Shown here: positions 40,155-49,057 of the stretch, piece after piece
Position numbering within the stretch: the stretch's first letter is position 1
How the letters are laid out: every line of letters starts with the position of its first letter
Assembly (NCBI GenBank): GCA_002082245.2
Contig: NBTC02000002.1
Span: 2,666,001 to 2,730,000, forward strand
Reading direction: 5' to 3'
DNA from: Yersinia enterocolitica
GTDB lineage: Bacteria; Pseudomonadota; Gammaproteobacteria; Enterobacterales; Enterobacteriaceae
DNA: 64,000 nt
The notes under the pieces: generated by a model
The model's database searches: none
Told to the model about the DNA's origin: nothing
What the model saw: only the letters and a program-made list of their open reading frames with translations
Translations under genes and position numbers: made by a program

Positions 40155-40949
40155 CTATTTTATGAAGATATTCTGGCGGTGATACGCCATCTGCCCTTCA
40201 TCGGGGGAAAACTTAACCGGTAAACGCAGCTTCCGCCCTTCATATTTAGCGAAATTATCTTCACTGATACTGCTTTTGAGTTTTTTGATCAGAGGGGATA
40301 ACACCATTTCCAGATGCTCATTAAAGGTGATTAATCCCTGATCAAAGGCCCGGTCGTGCAAGCTTGAAAGGCACAGACCATTACTGGGATTAAGCCGATG
40401 TTCAGCGCCGTGACTCCATGGGCGAATATGGCTGGCAACGAGTAATGCAGGTACTTCTAGTTCAGTAATACAGCAACGATTGTCATAGATGTGCAGTACA
40501 TTTTTACGAAATAATTGCTGACCGACCCTAGCTTTAATAATCGTAGTTCTTTCGCCGCCACTAAAGTCTTTAATACCACTGTCAGCGTTAATACTATTAT
40601 CAACTTTAATATTACTATCAAATAGTTGGGTAATCGGCTTTTCTAACTCACTCATCGCCTGTTGGCATTGCAATTCAAAAACTTCAGCATTCTCATTCAA
40701 TTCCAGCCATAAAGCTCGGTCGGCCTTAGAGACACTCGTTAAACCACTGCGGCCTGAGTCAGTAATAAAAGGGTCCAGACTGGCTAAATTGACCAACTTC
40801 ATCGCGAGTGCCGAAGGGGTTCTGCCAATTAACGCGGCGTAATGAATAATATCGGGATTTCTGGAATGCAATTTGCCAAAGGGAATTTGGCTATACAGTG
40901 TAAAAGCAACTAACAATTGATCCCGCGTCCAGTGATTTACCGCCGCCAT
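40155..40949 (-). CDS. HNH endonuclease domain protein
   Basis: A 264-residue protein. The C-terminal half has an HNH_2-type core: C-C-I-T near residue 165, then L-L-V-A-S-H-I-R-P-W, then N-P-S-N-G-L-C-L-S-S-L-H-D-R-A-F-D near residue 205-220, including the conserved His, Asn and His. The N-terminal half (H-W-T-R-D-Q-L-L-V-A-F, then R-T-P-S-A-L-A-M-K) resembles the helical part often found with these chromosomal HNH proteins. Possibly a restriction or DNA-processing enzyme. No methylase is adjacent. Confidence 0.75.
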   Translation of the reverse strand: MAAVNHWTRDQLLVAFTLYSQIPFGKLHSRNPDIIHYAALIGRTPSALAMKLVNLASLDPFITDSGRSGLTSVSKADRALWLELNENAEVFELQCQQAMSELEKPITQLFDSNIKVDNSINADSGIKDFSGGERTTIIKARVGQQLFRKNVLHIYDNRCCITELEVPALLVASHIRPWSHGAEHRLNPSNGLCLSSLHDRAFDQGLITFNEHLEMVLSPLIKKLKSSISEDNFAKYEGRKLRLPVKFSPDEGQMAYHRQNIFIK

Positions 40950-41178
40950 GCATCGTCACCCAAAATTAGTGAGTCATTTTATTGAATGCGTTAACTATGC
41001 CAGGTGTTGTGGGGTATGGGTACCCTATCCTCCCCAATATATCTTCAGCCCTAACTCGGATAACCATACAAAATCTAAATTAACCACAACAATCCATACC
41101 CCAAAAATATCCTGTTTTGGGATATTTTTACGCGGATAGGATAATTACTCGAACACATCACATGGAGGATTAAACATT

Positions 41179-41421
41179 ATGGATAAACAAGACTGGCATC
41201 CGGCAGATATTATCGCGGGTTTGAAAAAACGCGGTACAACGATGGCGGCACTTTCCCGAGAGTCAGGGCTGGCCTCTTCAACGCTGGCGAATACGCTGTT
41301 GCGCCATTGGCCGAAGGGCGAAAACTTGATTGCACAGGTGCTGGAATTACATCCTGCGGAGATCTGGCCTTCACGTTATCTGAAGCCTAAAAAAACGCGA
41401 AAAACGTTGCCAATTGCGTAA
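41179..41421 (+). CDS. Nlp/Ner-family transcriptional regulator
   Basis: An 80-residue HTH protein. The helix-turn-helix is visible at about residues 18-45 (T-T-M-A-A-L-S-R-E-S-G-L-A-S-S-T-L-A-N-T-L), followed by H-P-A-E-I-W-P-S-R-Y, the mark of the Ner/Nlp (SfsB) family. GGAGG is upstream. Phage Mu Ner is a repressor. The chromosomal members have weak, poorly known roles, such as effects on sugar gene expression. Confidence 0.85.
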   Translation: MDKQDWHPADIIAGLKKRGTTMAALSRESGLASSTLANTLLRHWPKGENLIAQVLELHPAEIWPSRYLKPKKTRKTLPIA

Positions 41422-41488
41422 TTAAATCTAGTTGATTCCACTTCTCCATGGAGGATAAACGGAAGTGGAATCACTAACTTTCAGGCCA

Positions 41489-42088
41489 TCATCCTGCTGC
41501 GGTCTCGCAGGCAAAGATATTAGTACCCATATTATATGCGGCTTCAAGTACCGGACCAGGGCCACCTAAGTCTGGCAGCAGTAACACGGTTGAACTCATC
41601 ACCGGTGCACCGCAGAAATTGAAAATACCGTGCTCAATCTGTATTTTCATCGCTTCGGCAAAGCCATGATTGATATAAGTCTTATGCGCGGCCGCACCGA
41701 TTCCAATGATATGTACTGGCAGATGCGTCAGCTTTTTGATCAACTCCCCCGCGTCATCATAGGCCCAGCCATTGGAAAACACGCGATCAATCCATCCTTT
41801 TAACAATGCGGGCATCGACCACCAGTAAATTGGGAACACTAATACCAGCGCATCTGCTCGCTCAATCCTCTGTTGCTCCGCCAGCACATCATCCGCCAGC
41901 GAAGCTTGCCGATTAAAAGCAGCAATATCCACTGCGGTAAACCTTGGGTCAAAACCTTCGGTAGCAATATCGGCAATCTCATAAGTGTGTGTAGAATCCG
42001 ATGCAACCAACCCCGCTGCAATCTGTCGTGCAACACTGTTAGTGAGTGATTCATGAAGCGGATGTGAGGTAACGATAAGTGAATGCAT
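41489..42088 (-). CDS. NAD(P)H-dependent quinone/FMN oxidoreductase (flavodoxin-like)
   Basis: A 199-residue flavodoxin-like fold protein. The FMN loop S-H-P-L-H-E-S-L-T near residue 8 and the conserved V-L-V-F-P-I-Y-W-W-S-M-P-A-L-L-K-G-W-I-D-R-V-F near 75-95 match the NQO/KefF/YwrO group. The ATG at 42088 with CAGGAG upstream is chosen over one seven codons earlier. It is divergent from a TetR gene and shares its operator region, so it is probably the target of that regulator, induced by reactive compounds. Confidence 0.88.
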   Translation of the reverse strand: MHSLIVTSHPLHESLTNSVARQIAAGLVASDSTHTYEIADIATEGFDPRFTAVDIAAFNRQASLADDVLAEQQRIERADALVLVFPIYWWSMPALLKGWIDRVFSNGWAYDDAGELIKKLTHLPVHIIGIGAAAHKTYINHGFAEAMKIQIEHGIFNFCGAPVMSSTVLLLPDLGGPGPVLEAAYNMGTNIFACETAAG

Positions 42089-42130
42089 AATCTGACTCCT
42101 GATTGCCATTAAAATGCCGTTGGCGTAATC

Positions 42131-42177
42131 TATATACCATTAGTAAGTTACTGTTGGTAAGTTACCTTTGGTATATA
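42131..42177. promoter_or_regulatory. symmetric double operator between the oxidoreductase and tetR genes
   Basis: Outer arms TATATACCA (42131-42139) and TGGTATATA (42169-42177) are exact inverted repeats. Inside them lie two copies of GTAAGTTAC (42143-42151 and 42157-42165), each almost a palindrome. All elements are symmetric about position 42154. It ends 3 bp before the regulator ATG and should control both genes. Confidence 0.8.
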
Positions 42178-42180
42178 AGC

Positions 42181-42792
42181 ATGTCAACTAGCAAAAAGAA
42201 TGTATCGTCACGACTTCGCCTATCGCGTGAAGAGCGTTACCACCAATTAATGAATACAGCATGGCAACTGGTGCGGGAAGAAGGCACTGAAGCCCTGACG
42301 CTAGGCCGCCTTGCTGAGCGCTCCGGCGTCACTAAACCGGTGGTTTATGACCATTTCGGCACCCGAGCTGGACTTTTTGCCGAACTTTATAAAGAGTTTG
42401 ATAGCCGCCAAACCACATTGATGGATGCGGCCATTGCGCAATGCGAGCCAACACTCACTGCTATCGCCACTGTGACCGCCTCATCATATATTGACTGTGT
42501 CCTGCTTCAGGGGCAGGAAATCTCTGGGGTCATTGCAGCATTAAAAGGCACGCCTGAGCTGGATGAGATGAAACGTGAATATTCTAAGGCGTACATCCAC
42601 AAATGCCGGAATATACTCGCGCCCTATGCTAAAGGGAATCTGATTTCAGATGCCAGCCTATGGGCATTGCTAGGTGCAGCAGAAGGGTTATCGTGTTCTG
42701 CTGCTAGCGGCGAAATCACCGCCTCACAGGCAAAATCTGAGCTATTTGAGTTGATTATGGCGATAGTAGAAAGAAGCATGGGCCAACGCTAG
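42181..42792 (+). CDS. TetR-family regulator of the adjacent oxidoreductase
   Basis: A 203-residue regulator. The HTH is at about residues 35-58 (L-G-R-L-A-E-R-S-G-V-T-K-P-V-V-Y-D-H-F), with the helical ligand domain after it. The ATG at 42181 follows the operator with no recognisable ribosome site. An in-frame ATG at 42103 would include the operator in the coding region and is not favoured, so a leaderless transcript is possible. It likely represses itself and the divergent quinone reductase gene. Confidence 0.85.
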   Translation: MSTSKKNVSSRLRLSREERYHQLMNTAWQLVREEGTEALTLGRLAERSGVTKPVVYDHFGTRAGLFAELYKEFDSRQTTLMDAAIAQCEPTLTAIATVTASSYIDCVLLQGQEISGVIAALKGTPELDEMKREYSKAYIHKCRNILAPYAKGNLISDASLWALLGAAEGLSCSAASGEITASQAKSELFELIMAIVERSMGQR

Positions 42793-42903
42793 CAACGGCA
42801 AAGTATCCTCAAAAAGAATCAGATGGAATAGCAGGCGTAGATTGAAAGTTTACCGAGGCTGTATCAGTAGTTTGAGCGCGAGCAGGTAATGAATGGATTT
42901 CCA

Positions 42904-42930
42904 AATACTCCCCGCACTGCGAGGAGTATT
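42904..42930. terminator. bidirectional hairpin between tetR and permease genes
   Basis: Arms AATACTCC (42904-42911) and GGAGTATT (42923-42930) with an 11-nt loop, between convergent genes, 11 bp past the permease stop codon (minus strand). Confidence 0.6.
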
Positions 42931-42940
42931 CAGAATACCG

Positions 42941-44260
42941 TTAAATCGCTTTTTCTGATTCAATACTTTTTTGATTACGACTGACTGCCACTTTGAATAG
43001 CCAATATATCAAGCTGGCGGCAACCAGCGAGTTAATGGTTGGAATCCCCCACTCAGTCACCAATCCGATAACACTGCCGACAATACTGGCAATAATGGCA
43101 ACCCAACCGATAACTGGTGTTTGGGTTTCGTCAGGGAGTTTCCCTTCCAGTCGACTCTTATCCAGAATATTGCGATGAGAGCGCAACACAAAATAGTCCA
43201 CCAGCATGATGCCGATAATCGGCGGGAATACCACGCCTAGCACCGTAAGGAAATCCACAAACCGATCCAAAATCCCTAACACGGAAAGTGTCGTACCCAG
43301 CACGCCGATAACTAACGTGGTTAAGGTGTATTTCAGTTTTTCCCCGGTCAGCCCCTCGACCGCATTGACGATACCGAGGGACGAAGAGTACAGATTAAGG
43401 TCATTAACTCTTAATGTTGAGAACACCACCACCAGCAAGCCTGCACCACCCGCGGCCTGAGACATAATAGTCACCACATCAGCCGTTCCGAGCGTTTTAG
43501 CAATCAAGATAGCCAGGCCATTGACCACGAACTCCCCGGCCACAATGGTGAAAATCGTCACACCCAACACATGCTTCCCATTTTTGGAATAACGCGTTAG
43601 GTCAGGGGTCATCAAGCTTGCCACGATAGCGCCCCCGACAACGATAGTGATACCTGCGCTGATAGACAGAGGATCACCCGGTGGTATCAACTGCATAATT
43701 TCATGCAAATTATGCCCGGACAGCGTACTAATAGAGATATAAGCCACCAGCAAAATAAACATCGGAACCGCAATACGTGCGGCGATGCGCAATGCCTTAA
43801 AACCAAATGCCACCAAGATAGTCAGCAGGCTACCCGATAAAGCTGCCGCGAATCCGAATCCCAGTTTATTACCCAGCGCGAAATCAAGCGATTTGGCAAA
43901 AATAGCGTTTTGTATACCAAACCAACCCAATAAACTCACGGCCACCACAATCCCGATCAGTACTGAGCCTAAGCGACCAAAGCCACACCAGCGAGCCAAC
44001 AGGCTACCGGAGATCCCTTCACGCATACCGGCCAGCCCAAGACCGTAGGTCACCACACCAAATATTATGCTGCCAATAAGGATTGCGGTGAATGCATCAG
44101 TCAGTGTCATGGAGTTACCCAGCACCGCCCCCAGCATAAATTGATCCAGCGCGGTCAGCATACCCATGTGAACGATGGCAACGCTTAAAAATGAAACCCT
44201 TTTATCCTGTGGCACGCGGCTTAATGGATAGTCTTCAATTTTGATCACGATAAAGTGCAC
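42941..44260 (-). CDS. purine-cytosine permease-like transporter (NCS1, CodB-like)
   Basis: A 439-residue NCS1-family carrier with 12 hydrophobic helices. G-W-F-G-I-Q-N-A-I-F-A-K near residue 112 matches the helix-3 substrate motif of CodB, and S-L-M-T-P-D-L-T-R-Y-S-K near residue 215 matches its helix 6. No codA deaminase gene is adjacent, so the substrate may differ from cytosine. The first codon is GTG (44260) without a good ribosome site; a GTG four codons later (44248) has AAGGG upstream and may be the true start. The regulator gene ends 10 bp upstream. Confidence 0.82.
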   Translation of the reverse strand: MHFIVIKIEDYPLSRVPQDKRVSFLSVAIVHMGMLTALDQFMLGAVLGNSMTLTDAFTAILIGSIIFGVVTYGLGLAGMREGISGSLLARWCGFGRLGSVLIGIVVAVSLLGWFGIQNAIFAKSLDFALGNKLGFGFAAALSGSLLTILVAFGFKALRIAARIAVPMFILLVAYISISTLSGHNLHEIMQLIPPGDPLSISAGITIVVGGAIVASLMTPDLTRYSKNGKHVLGVTIFTIVAGEFVVNGLAILIAKTLGTADVVTIMSQAAGGAGLLVVVFSTLRVNDLNLYSSSLGIVNAVEGLTGEKLKYTLTTLVIGVLGTTLSVLGILDRFVDFLTVLGVVFPPIIGIMLVDYFVLRSHRNILDKSRLEGKLPDETQTPVIGWVAIIASIVGSVIGLVTEWGIPTINSLVAASLIYWLFKVAVSRNQKSIESEKAI

Positions 44261-44269
44261 CCTTGTAGT

Positions 44270-44959
44270 TCAGATAAACTGGATTCCTTTTGCTACCAGT
44301 CGATCCGGAATATAATTATCCAAATGTGCAAATTTGCAGAACTCCTCAAACTGTTGCAACGTGTGGACATCAGATTTTTGATAAATAGTATATATTCTGT
44401 TTTCTATTGTTTTAGTGCTGATGTTATATATCTTAGCGATCTCTTTAACAGAAAGTCTTTGCAACATTAAAAATATAACGTCAAGCTCAGCGCGGGTAAA
44501 AGTCTTACTATTAATTTCGGTGGTCAGGACGCTTGGTTTTTGTTGGTTTATGTATTTGAGTGGAGATAACGTATTAAGCGGTTTGGCACTCCACATAACA
44601 CCAATGACTTCTTTTTTATCATTATAAATAGGCAGTTTTTCACTGATAAAGGGGGTCAGAGTATCTTTACCATACCAATAATGTGTTTCTATGACAGTAA
44701 CCCGATCTTGTGACTCTTCGGTTCTCTTATCATGCTCCATAAACTCGGGAGAAAATTCAGCCCAGTTAGCAGGAAACTCATCGTCCAGCTTCCCCTCTAT
44801 CTCAAAGTTCAATGGTGTATTGGTATAAAGATAGGCTGCCTTGTTCATATAGATATGGCGGGAATTGAGATCTTTAATGCCCCATGGCTCACTGAGGTGC
44901 TCCATCATGGCAATAAGGCCCTTGAAATAAATTTCATTATTTTTATCGGGCAAATCCAT
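44270..44959 (-). CDS. PAS domain LuxR-type regulator
   Basis: A 229-residue regulator. Residues 15-130 look like a PAS domain (M-N-K-A-A-Y-L-Y-T-N-T-P, then P-I-Y-N-D-K-K-E-V-I-G-V-M-W). The C-terminus is a LuxR-type HTH (F-T-R-A-E-L-D-V-I-F-L-M-L-Q-R, then I-A-K-I-Y-N-I-S-T-K-T-I-E-N-R). It lies 10 bp before the permease on the same strand, so it probably controls it in response to a small ligand. Confidence 0.82.
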   Translation of the reverse strand: MDLPDKNNEIYFKGLIAMMEHLSEPWGIKDLNSRHIYMNKAAYLYTNTPLNFEIEGKLDDEFPANWAEFSPEFMEHDKRTEESQDRVTVIETHYWYGKDTLTPFISEKLPIYNDKKEVIGVMWSAKPLNTLSPLKYINQQKPSVLTTEINSKTFTRAELDVIFLMLQRLSVKEIAKIYNISTKTIENRIYTIYQKSDVHTLQQFEEFCKFAHLDNYIPDRLVAKGIQFI

Positions 44960-44983
44960 TACGACCTCGCCGATTAAAACCGG

Positions 44984-45394
44984 TTAAATTTCTTTTGCCA
45001 GATAGTGCCGAGTATGTTTTTTGGCATATCCACCTAAATCGCCATAGACACGATAGCCTAACTTTTCATAAAAACCTCTGGCCTGGAAATCGAAAGTATC
45101 TACATAAGCCATATGACAACCGCGTTTTATGGCTTCTTCTTCTGCTTTTTCCATTAATTGGCGACCATAGCCACTTTTACGATATTCATCACTGACCCAA
45201 AGATACTGGACCTCAAGCCCACCCCACCAGGTTCTGGCAACCAATCCTGCTACAATTTTGCCGTTGTCGTTGGTAACCGTTAAGAATAGCGGATGAATGT
45301 CTACAGCTTCAGTTTTATTATTGTGAGCCCAAAGACTATCAATGACATACTCTTCGTCTTGTGGGTTTGGCGTATCCGTGACGTTAATATTCAT
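44984..45394 (-). CDS. GNAT family N-acetyltransferase
   Basis: A 136-residue GNAT. The acetyl-CoA motif is Y-R-K-S-G-Y-G-R-Q-L-M-E-K-A-E (about 70-85), with the following Y-V-D-T-F-D-F-Q-A-R-G-F-Y-E-K-L-G-Y strand-helix. Substrate unknown. It lies 24 bp upstream of the PAS-LuxR gene, possibly in one transcript. Confidence 0.85.
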   Translation of the reverse strand: MNINVTDTPNPQDEEYVIDSLWAHNNKTEAVDIHPLFLTVTNDNGKIVAGLVARTWWGGLEVQYLWVSDEYRKSGYGRQLMEKAEEEAIKRGCHMAYVDTFDFQARGFYEKLGYRVYGDLGGYAKKHTRHYLAKEI

Positions 45395-46677
45395 TTTCGT
45401 AACATACCTTCCTATATTAATAATTCAAATTGCAATCAAATTAATAAACTCCAACTGATTTTAATATCACTTTTCTTAAAGTGTTACAAGAGTGGTTTTC
45501 ACCCGTTCCCACAATGGCGTTAAGTGTTTATATTTAATGTGACAGAGCTAAAAAATACCAACTTATCTCGTGAATGTTATCTGTTTGGCCTGCTCTGTCT
45601 GCAAATACTGATTTCGCCTCACCAGGGCTTTATCGGGGAAACCTATCAATAACTCACGGCTCCACCTGTAGAGCAAGGCTAACTTGCCAAAGGGGGGCCG
45701 CTCATCCTCCCCAAAATCCATAAATTTTATTGCTTAATATGCTCATTTACCGTCTACCTAGTCAAAAACTGGCCGTTCCGTTTTTATTTACCACTCACTA
45801 TGAGCTTGAGCTCAAGCTTGTCGAGAGATCCCCAACAGTAAGTCTGCACTCAATACCGTGTTTCAGTACCAGTCCAGCATAAATATTTCTGTATTGTCGC
45901 AAGTCGGAAGAGTTGACCGCCGACCGACCATCGGATTTACAATCTCTCTTCCATGAGAATAAAGATCAGAGCCATATTAAATAATGAATTAAATGTAATT
46001 TAATTTACTTTATTTCTTTTTAACACCATTTATTATTCAATTACCCCTACTTTAATTATCGTACTCTCACTACAAAATACACTATAAGTAACGTTTATAT
46101 AAACATAATGCGCACACTATTTTTATATTCATATATCCAATATATTGACTAAGAAGATTTTTGCGTCACGCTCATATTATTTTATATTAATAGCTAGTGT
46201 ATTATTTTCTGTATTATAACCTTCCCTCCCTGCCTGGAGAGCTGTTATATTTACGCGATATTGGACAAGGACTGGAGAACCTACAGCGGGAACCCAGATG
46301 GTCGAAGCTGTTAAACGCTATGTCAGTATTAGATATGAATAATTTACTGACATTTAATTTATAGCTCAATTATTTTGCATAATCCAGGATCAATTAGAGC
46401 ATCACATTTCATAGATTTAAATTATGACTCCAAACATTCAAGTCTGTGCGCTCATCTCAATAAAGTAGTTAACAAATCCAAATAACATCATTTTAAGTCA
46501 TATTTTCAACATAAAATACTGAACATTCTACTAACTGTAATTTAGTCCAGTAAACCGTCTGAGTTACTATTGAAAAATTAACCACTAAATATTAGGATTA
46601 ACACCATATATTGTGTCTATATAAAAACAAGATACCATATATGCTACATCAATACTTCTCTTATAAGGATTCAGGCC
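45395..46677. other. 1.3-kb intergenic region, no gene seen
   Basis: AT-rich, with stops in all frames. A 16-bp perfect palindrome (AGCTTGAGCTCAAGCT) is at 45803-45818. The right end should hold the promoter of the small repeat protein gene at 46678. Nothing else is recognised. Confidence 0.6.
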
Positions 46678-46929
46678 ATGAGTAAAAATACAAAACAAAC
46701 ATCTGGCAATGTAGCTTCCATTGCTGCGAAGACTTTAAATGACCCTAACGCTTCTGCAATCCAGAAAAGCCTTGCTGGTTCTGCTCTCTCCCAACGAGGA
46801 ACACCAAATCAGACAAGTGGAGAAATGGAACATAAAGCATCGGTTGCACTTGATAACCCAAATTCCTGTGCATTGACAAAGCAGCTAGCAGCCTCTGTAT
46901 TAGCACAAGCGAATAAAGATCGTAAATAA
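46678..46929 (+). CDS. small internally repeated protein, function unknown
   Basis: An 83-residue hydrophilic protein made of two similar units of about 37 residues. Unit 1 (about 8-40) reads T-S-G-N-V-A-S-I-A-A-K-T-L-N-D then S-L-A-G-S-A-L-S-Q. Unit 2 (about 46-78) reads T-S-G-E-M-E-H-K-A-S-V-A-L-D-N then Q-L-A-A-S-V-L-A-Q. There is no signal peptide or membrane segment. AAGGA precedes the ATG and a strong terminator follows, so it is a self-contained gene. Short Lys/Ser/Ala-rich proteins of this kind are common in enterobacteria, but I know no function. Confidence 0.75.
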   Translation: MSKNTKQTSGNVASIAAKTLNDPNASAIQKSLAGSALSQRGTPNQTSGEMEHKASVALDNPNSCALTKQLAASVLAQANKDRK

Positions 46930-46950
46930 GTTCCGTCTTAATTAACTACT

Positions 46951-46968
46951 GGGGCTAACGCCCCTTTT
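46951..46968 (+). terminator. Rho-independent terminator of the small repeat protein gene
   Basis: GGGGC (46951-46955), loop TAAC, GCCCC (46960-46964), then TTTT. 21 bp after the stop codon. Confidence 0.9.
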
Positions 46969-47018
46969 GTCGATGGCTAACCAGCTGACTAATCAGAATT
47001 ATCCGCCATCGGTGATCT

Positions 47019-47155
47019 TTACAGGTCATTTTTCTTGGCAAAATCAAACGGCCTAATCATCCGTTCCCGGTTGGCATCTAAATAATCAGCCCCCATTGGA
47101 TCGCTCAGCTTTATGGATATAAGCCGCACGTACAGAGCTACGTTCTTAATGGCTC
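47019..47155 (-). pseudogene. decayed 3' end of a P4-type integrase gene
   Basis: Read on the minus strand, two frames together give E-R-S-S-V-R-A-A-Y-I-H-K-A-E and then A-D-Y-L-D-A-N-R-E-R-M-I-R-P-F-D-F-A-K-K before a stop. This is the C-terminus of a P4-type tyrosine recombinase with its catalytic Tyr region. A small deletion shifts the frame and removes the roughly ten residues that the intact integrase at 63.7 kb has there (M-D-E-R-R-L-M-V-Q-W). The rest of the gene is gone. Bases 47139-47250 carry a further non-intact frame on the same strand that may be another phage remnant. Confidence 0.75.
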
Positions 47156-47386
47156 ATCTACCTCTCTATGCATTCCTTCAACCATAACCATAACGTCGCC
47201 ATCTGTGGGCTTATAAGCTTTAGCTTCAAGCTCGGCAGTATAAACATTATCGAACCTACATATACACAAGCAGGTTGATGTGGGGTAACTCAGATTGACA
47301 TCGGTGGACTGAAAAGAGAGAAAGCCCCGTGGGGGCTGGGTTATAGATATACAAAAGACGCTCGTAGACGTCTCTTTACATACTAA

Positions 47387-47406
47387 TGGTGCGAAGGCCG
47401 GACTCG
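47387..47406 (-). other. tRNA-Leu 3'-end fragment, probable att remnant
   Basis: Read on the minus strand, CGAGTCCGGCCTTCGCACCA matches the T-arm to CCA end of tRNA-Leu of the leuX type, with one C missing from the acceptor stem. This is the usual attachment core of P4-type islands. No complete tRNA gene is joined to it here. Confidence 0.55.
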
Positions 47407-47507
47407 TAAAATAAATTCAACTCATTGTAATATAAATTTATTTTTAAACTTTAAAATGTGTCAGACCCCGTTTTTGACCCCTTGAGGGTTTTGGGTCTTT
47501 TAAGCAC

Positions 47508-48257
47508 TTACCCCAAAGTTATCATCTGATAGTTACTTCTACCCAACATGTGGCACACTATTCCGGTTTCAGTTAACACTGCAACAGTGAGTTTGGGATG
47601 GTTAATCAACTCATTGGGAAAATGACCGCAACCAGTGTCTAAAAAAACATGCATCCCTATAAGTTCAGGATTTTTTAAAGGAGTATGTCCCGAAATAATA
47701 AGGTCCACTCCATTAATATCTTTAATTTTTTTTTCGGATATTGTTGTTCTTCCCCATAATATTTTTTTCAATAACTCCTTGTTCAACTTGCTGTGGTTAA
47801 TAGGCCATGAACTTTCTAAATAATCTGCATGAACTAACCCAACGGAACCATAACACGTTTCGATTGTTGCAGTGATCGTGAACTCTTCTATTATAGCGGT
47901 AACAGCTTTATTTTTATCATTCTCATCCAATAGTTCCCACCACCCCCCCCCATTCTTCCCCCATATATCTCTAATGTACTTATTATCAATTGAAGATATA
48001 AGCATCTCCTCATGATTACCCAAGACAGGAATAAACCATTCATTTTGAGAGAGCATTAGACATTCAAATGATTCATCCCCTCTATCAATTAAATCACCTA
48101 CCGAAAAAATTCTGTCTTTACTTTTATCAAAGTTTATTTTTTTCAAAATCTCGATAAATAAATCATAGTTACCATGAAGATCTCCCATAAAATAATCGAC
48201 ACCATTACTATTCTTCTTATAGATCCGATGAGCTTCTATATTTTTTAACATATCCAT
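47508..48257 (-). CDS. lambda/PrpA-type serine/threonine metallophosphatase
   Basis: A 249-residue calcineurin-like phosphatase. All metal-binding motifs are seen in order: G-D-L-H-G-N-Y-D (residues 25-32), G-D-L-I-D-R-G (about 53), G-N-H-E-E (about 84) and S-G-H-T-P (about 190). The start at 48257 is chosen because the longer frame to 48404 would overlap the divergent gene; Met codons at 48287 and 48251 are alternatives. A run of nine G residues (minus strand) at 47943-47951 encodes three consecutive Gly and could slip. It lies next to a PD-(D/E)XK gene and close to a protein kinase gene. Confidence 0.85.
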   Translation of the reverse strand: MDMLKNIEAHRIYKKNSNGVDYFMGDLHGNYDLFIEILKKINFDKSKDRIFSVGDLIDRGDESFECLMLSQNEWFIPVLGNHEEMLISSIDNKYIRDIWGKNGGGWWELLDENDKNKAVTAIIEEFTITATIETCYGSVGLVHADYLESSWPINHSKLNKELLKKILWGRTTISEKKIKDINGVDLIISGHTPLKNPELIGMHVFLDTGCGHFPNELINHPKLTVAVLTETGIVCHMLGRSNYQMITLG

Positions 48258-48343
48258 TTTTATCCCATCAAATTGATAGTGGTGCATTAGCCTATATAAT
48301 ATTATACTATCATACACTAAGATGTATCGAGTGAAGATAAACG

Positions 48344-49057
48344 ATGAAAAACATAATAAAAATAGATAGATACTTAAAGAAAAACGTTCTCCAAAGCCAC
48401 CCATTTCTTACAGAAGATGCTTTGGTGGCTAGTTTTTCATCATTATTAAGATCCAGTAAAAAAAATGTACACCTGTCCCACGAGTTTAACTGTGGCTTCG
48501 GAATAGCCGATATTGTTATCTATAAAAAACTCGACAAGCATGAAGCAACTGATTTAGGAAAAATATCTTCAGATTGGGCATTTACACTAAAATGTCTCCC
48601 ACTTAGGAAAAAATTTAGCATTGAAAATGTAAGTGAACTATCAGGCGCATCGTTAAATTCAGCAAGAAAAGCAATAAAAGAATTTATTGCTGCTGGATTC
48701 TGTGAAAGAACTGAAGATAATTATTTTATAAAAGTAAAAAAACCGACTCCAATTTGTAATTCTATTATTGCTATTGAAGCTAAGTTAAAAGATTGGAAAC
48801 GTGCTCTTTGGCAAGCAAGTCGTTATAAAATTTTCTCTAATCAATCTTGGGTTGTACTTGATAAACATAATGCAAATCCGGCTATATCTAATATCAAAGA
48901 ATTTGAAAAATACAATATAGGGTTAGCTACCGTTACAGTCGATGGTTTATATGAGGAAATATTTACACCGTCACCAGAAGATTACAAATCAGAATTGGCC
49001 TTTTGGAAAGCCAATTCTCTACTTGCTAAAGAATATTTAGAGAGAAATCCTATTTGA
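48344..49057 (+). CDS. PD-(D/E)XK nuclease-like protein with an inserted winged helix
   Basis: A 237-residue protein with features of a PD-(D/E)XK fold: E47 and D56 (H-E-F-N-C-G-F-G-I-A-D-I-V-I-Y), then E145-A-K147 (I-I-A-I-E-A-K-L-K-D-W) and a following Gln in W-Q-A-S-R. Between them, residues about 88-125 look like an HTH/winged helix (E-N-V-S-E-L-S-G-A-S-L-N-S-A-R-K-A-I-K-E). No family name is recognised. DNA-binding or restriction-like activity is the simplest reading. Its 3' end overlaps the convergent gene at 49037 by 21 bp. Confidence 0.6.
   Translation: MKNIIKIDRYLKKNVLQSHPFLTEDALVASFSSLLRSSKKNVHLSHEFNCGFGIADIVIYKKLDKHEATDLGKISSDWAFTLKCLPLRKKFSIENVSELSGASLNSARKAIKEFIAAGFCERTEDNYFIKVKKPTPICNSIIAIEAKLKDWKRALWQASRYKIFSNQSWVVLDKHNANPAISNIKEFEKYNIGLATVTVDGLYEEIFTPSPEDYKSELAFWKANSLLAKEYLERNPI

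Noticed and set aside
45803..45818. 16-bp palindrome AGCTTGAGCTCAAGCT as an operator
   Set aside because: It is built from short restriction-site-like repeats, far from any start codon; no support for function.
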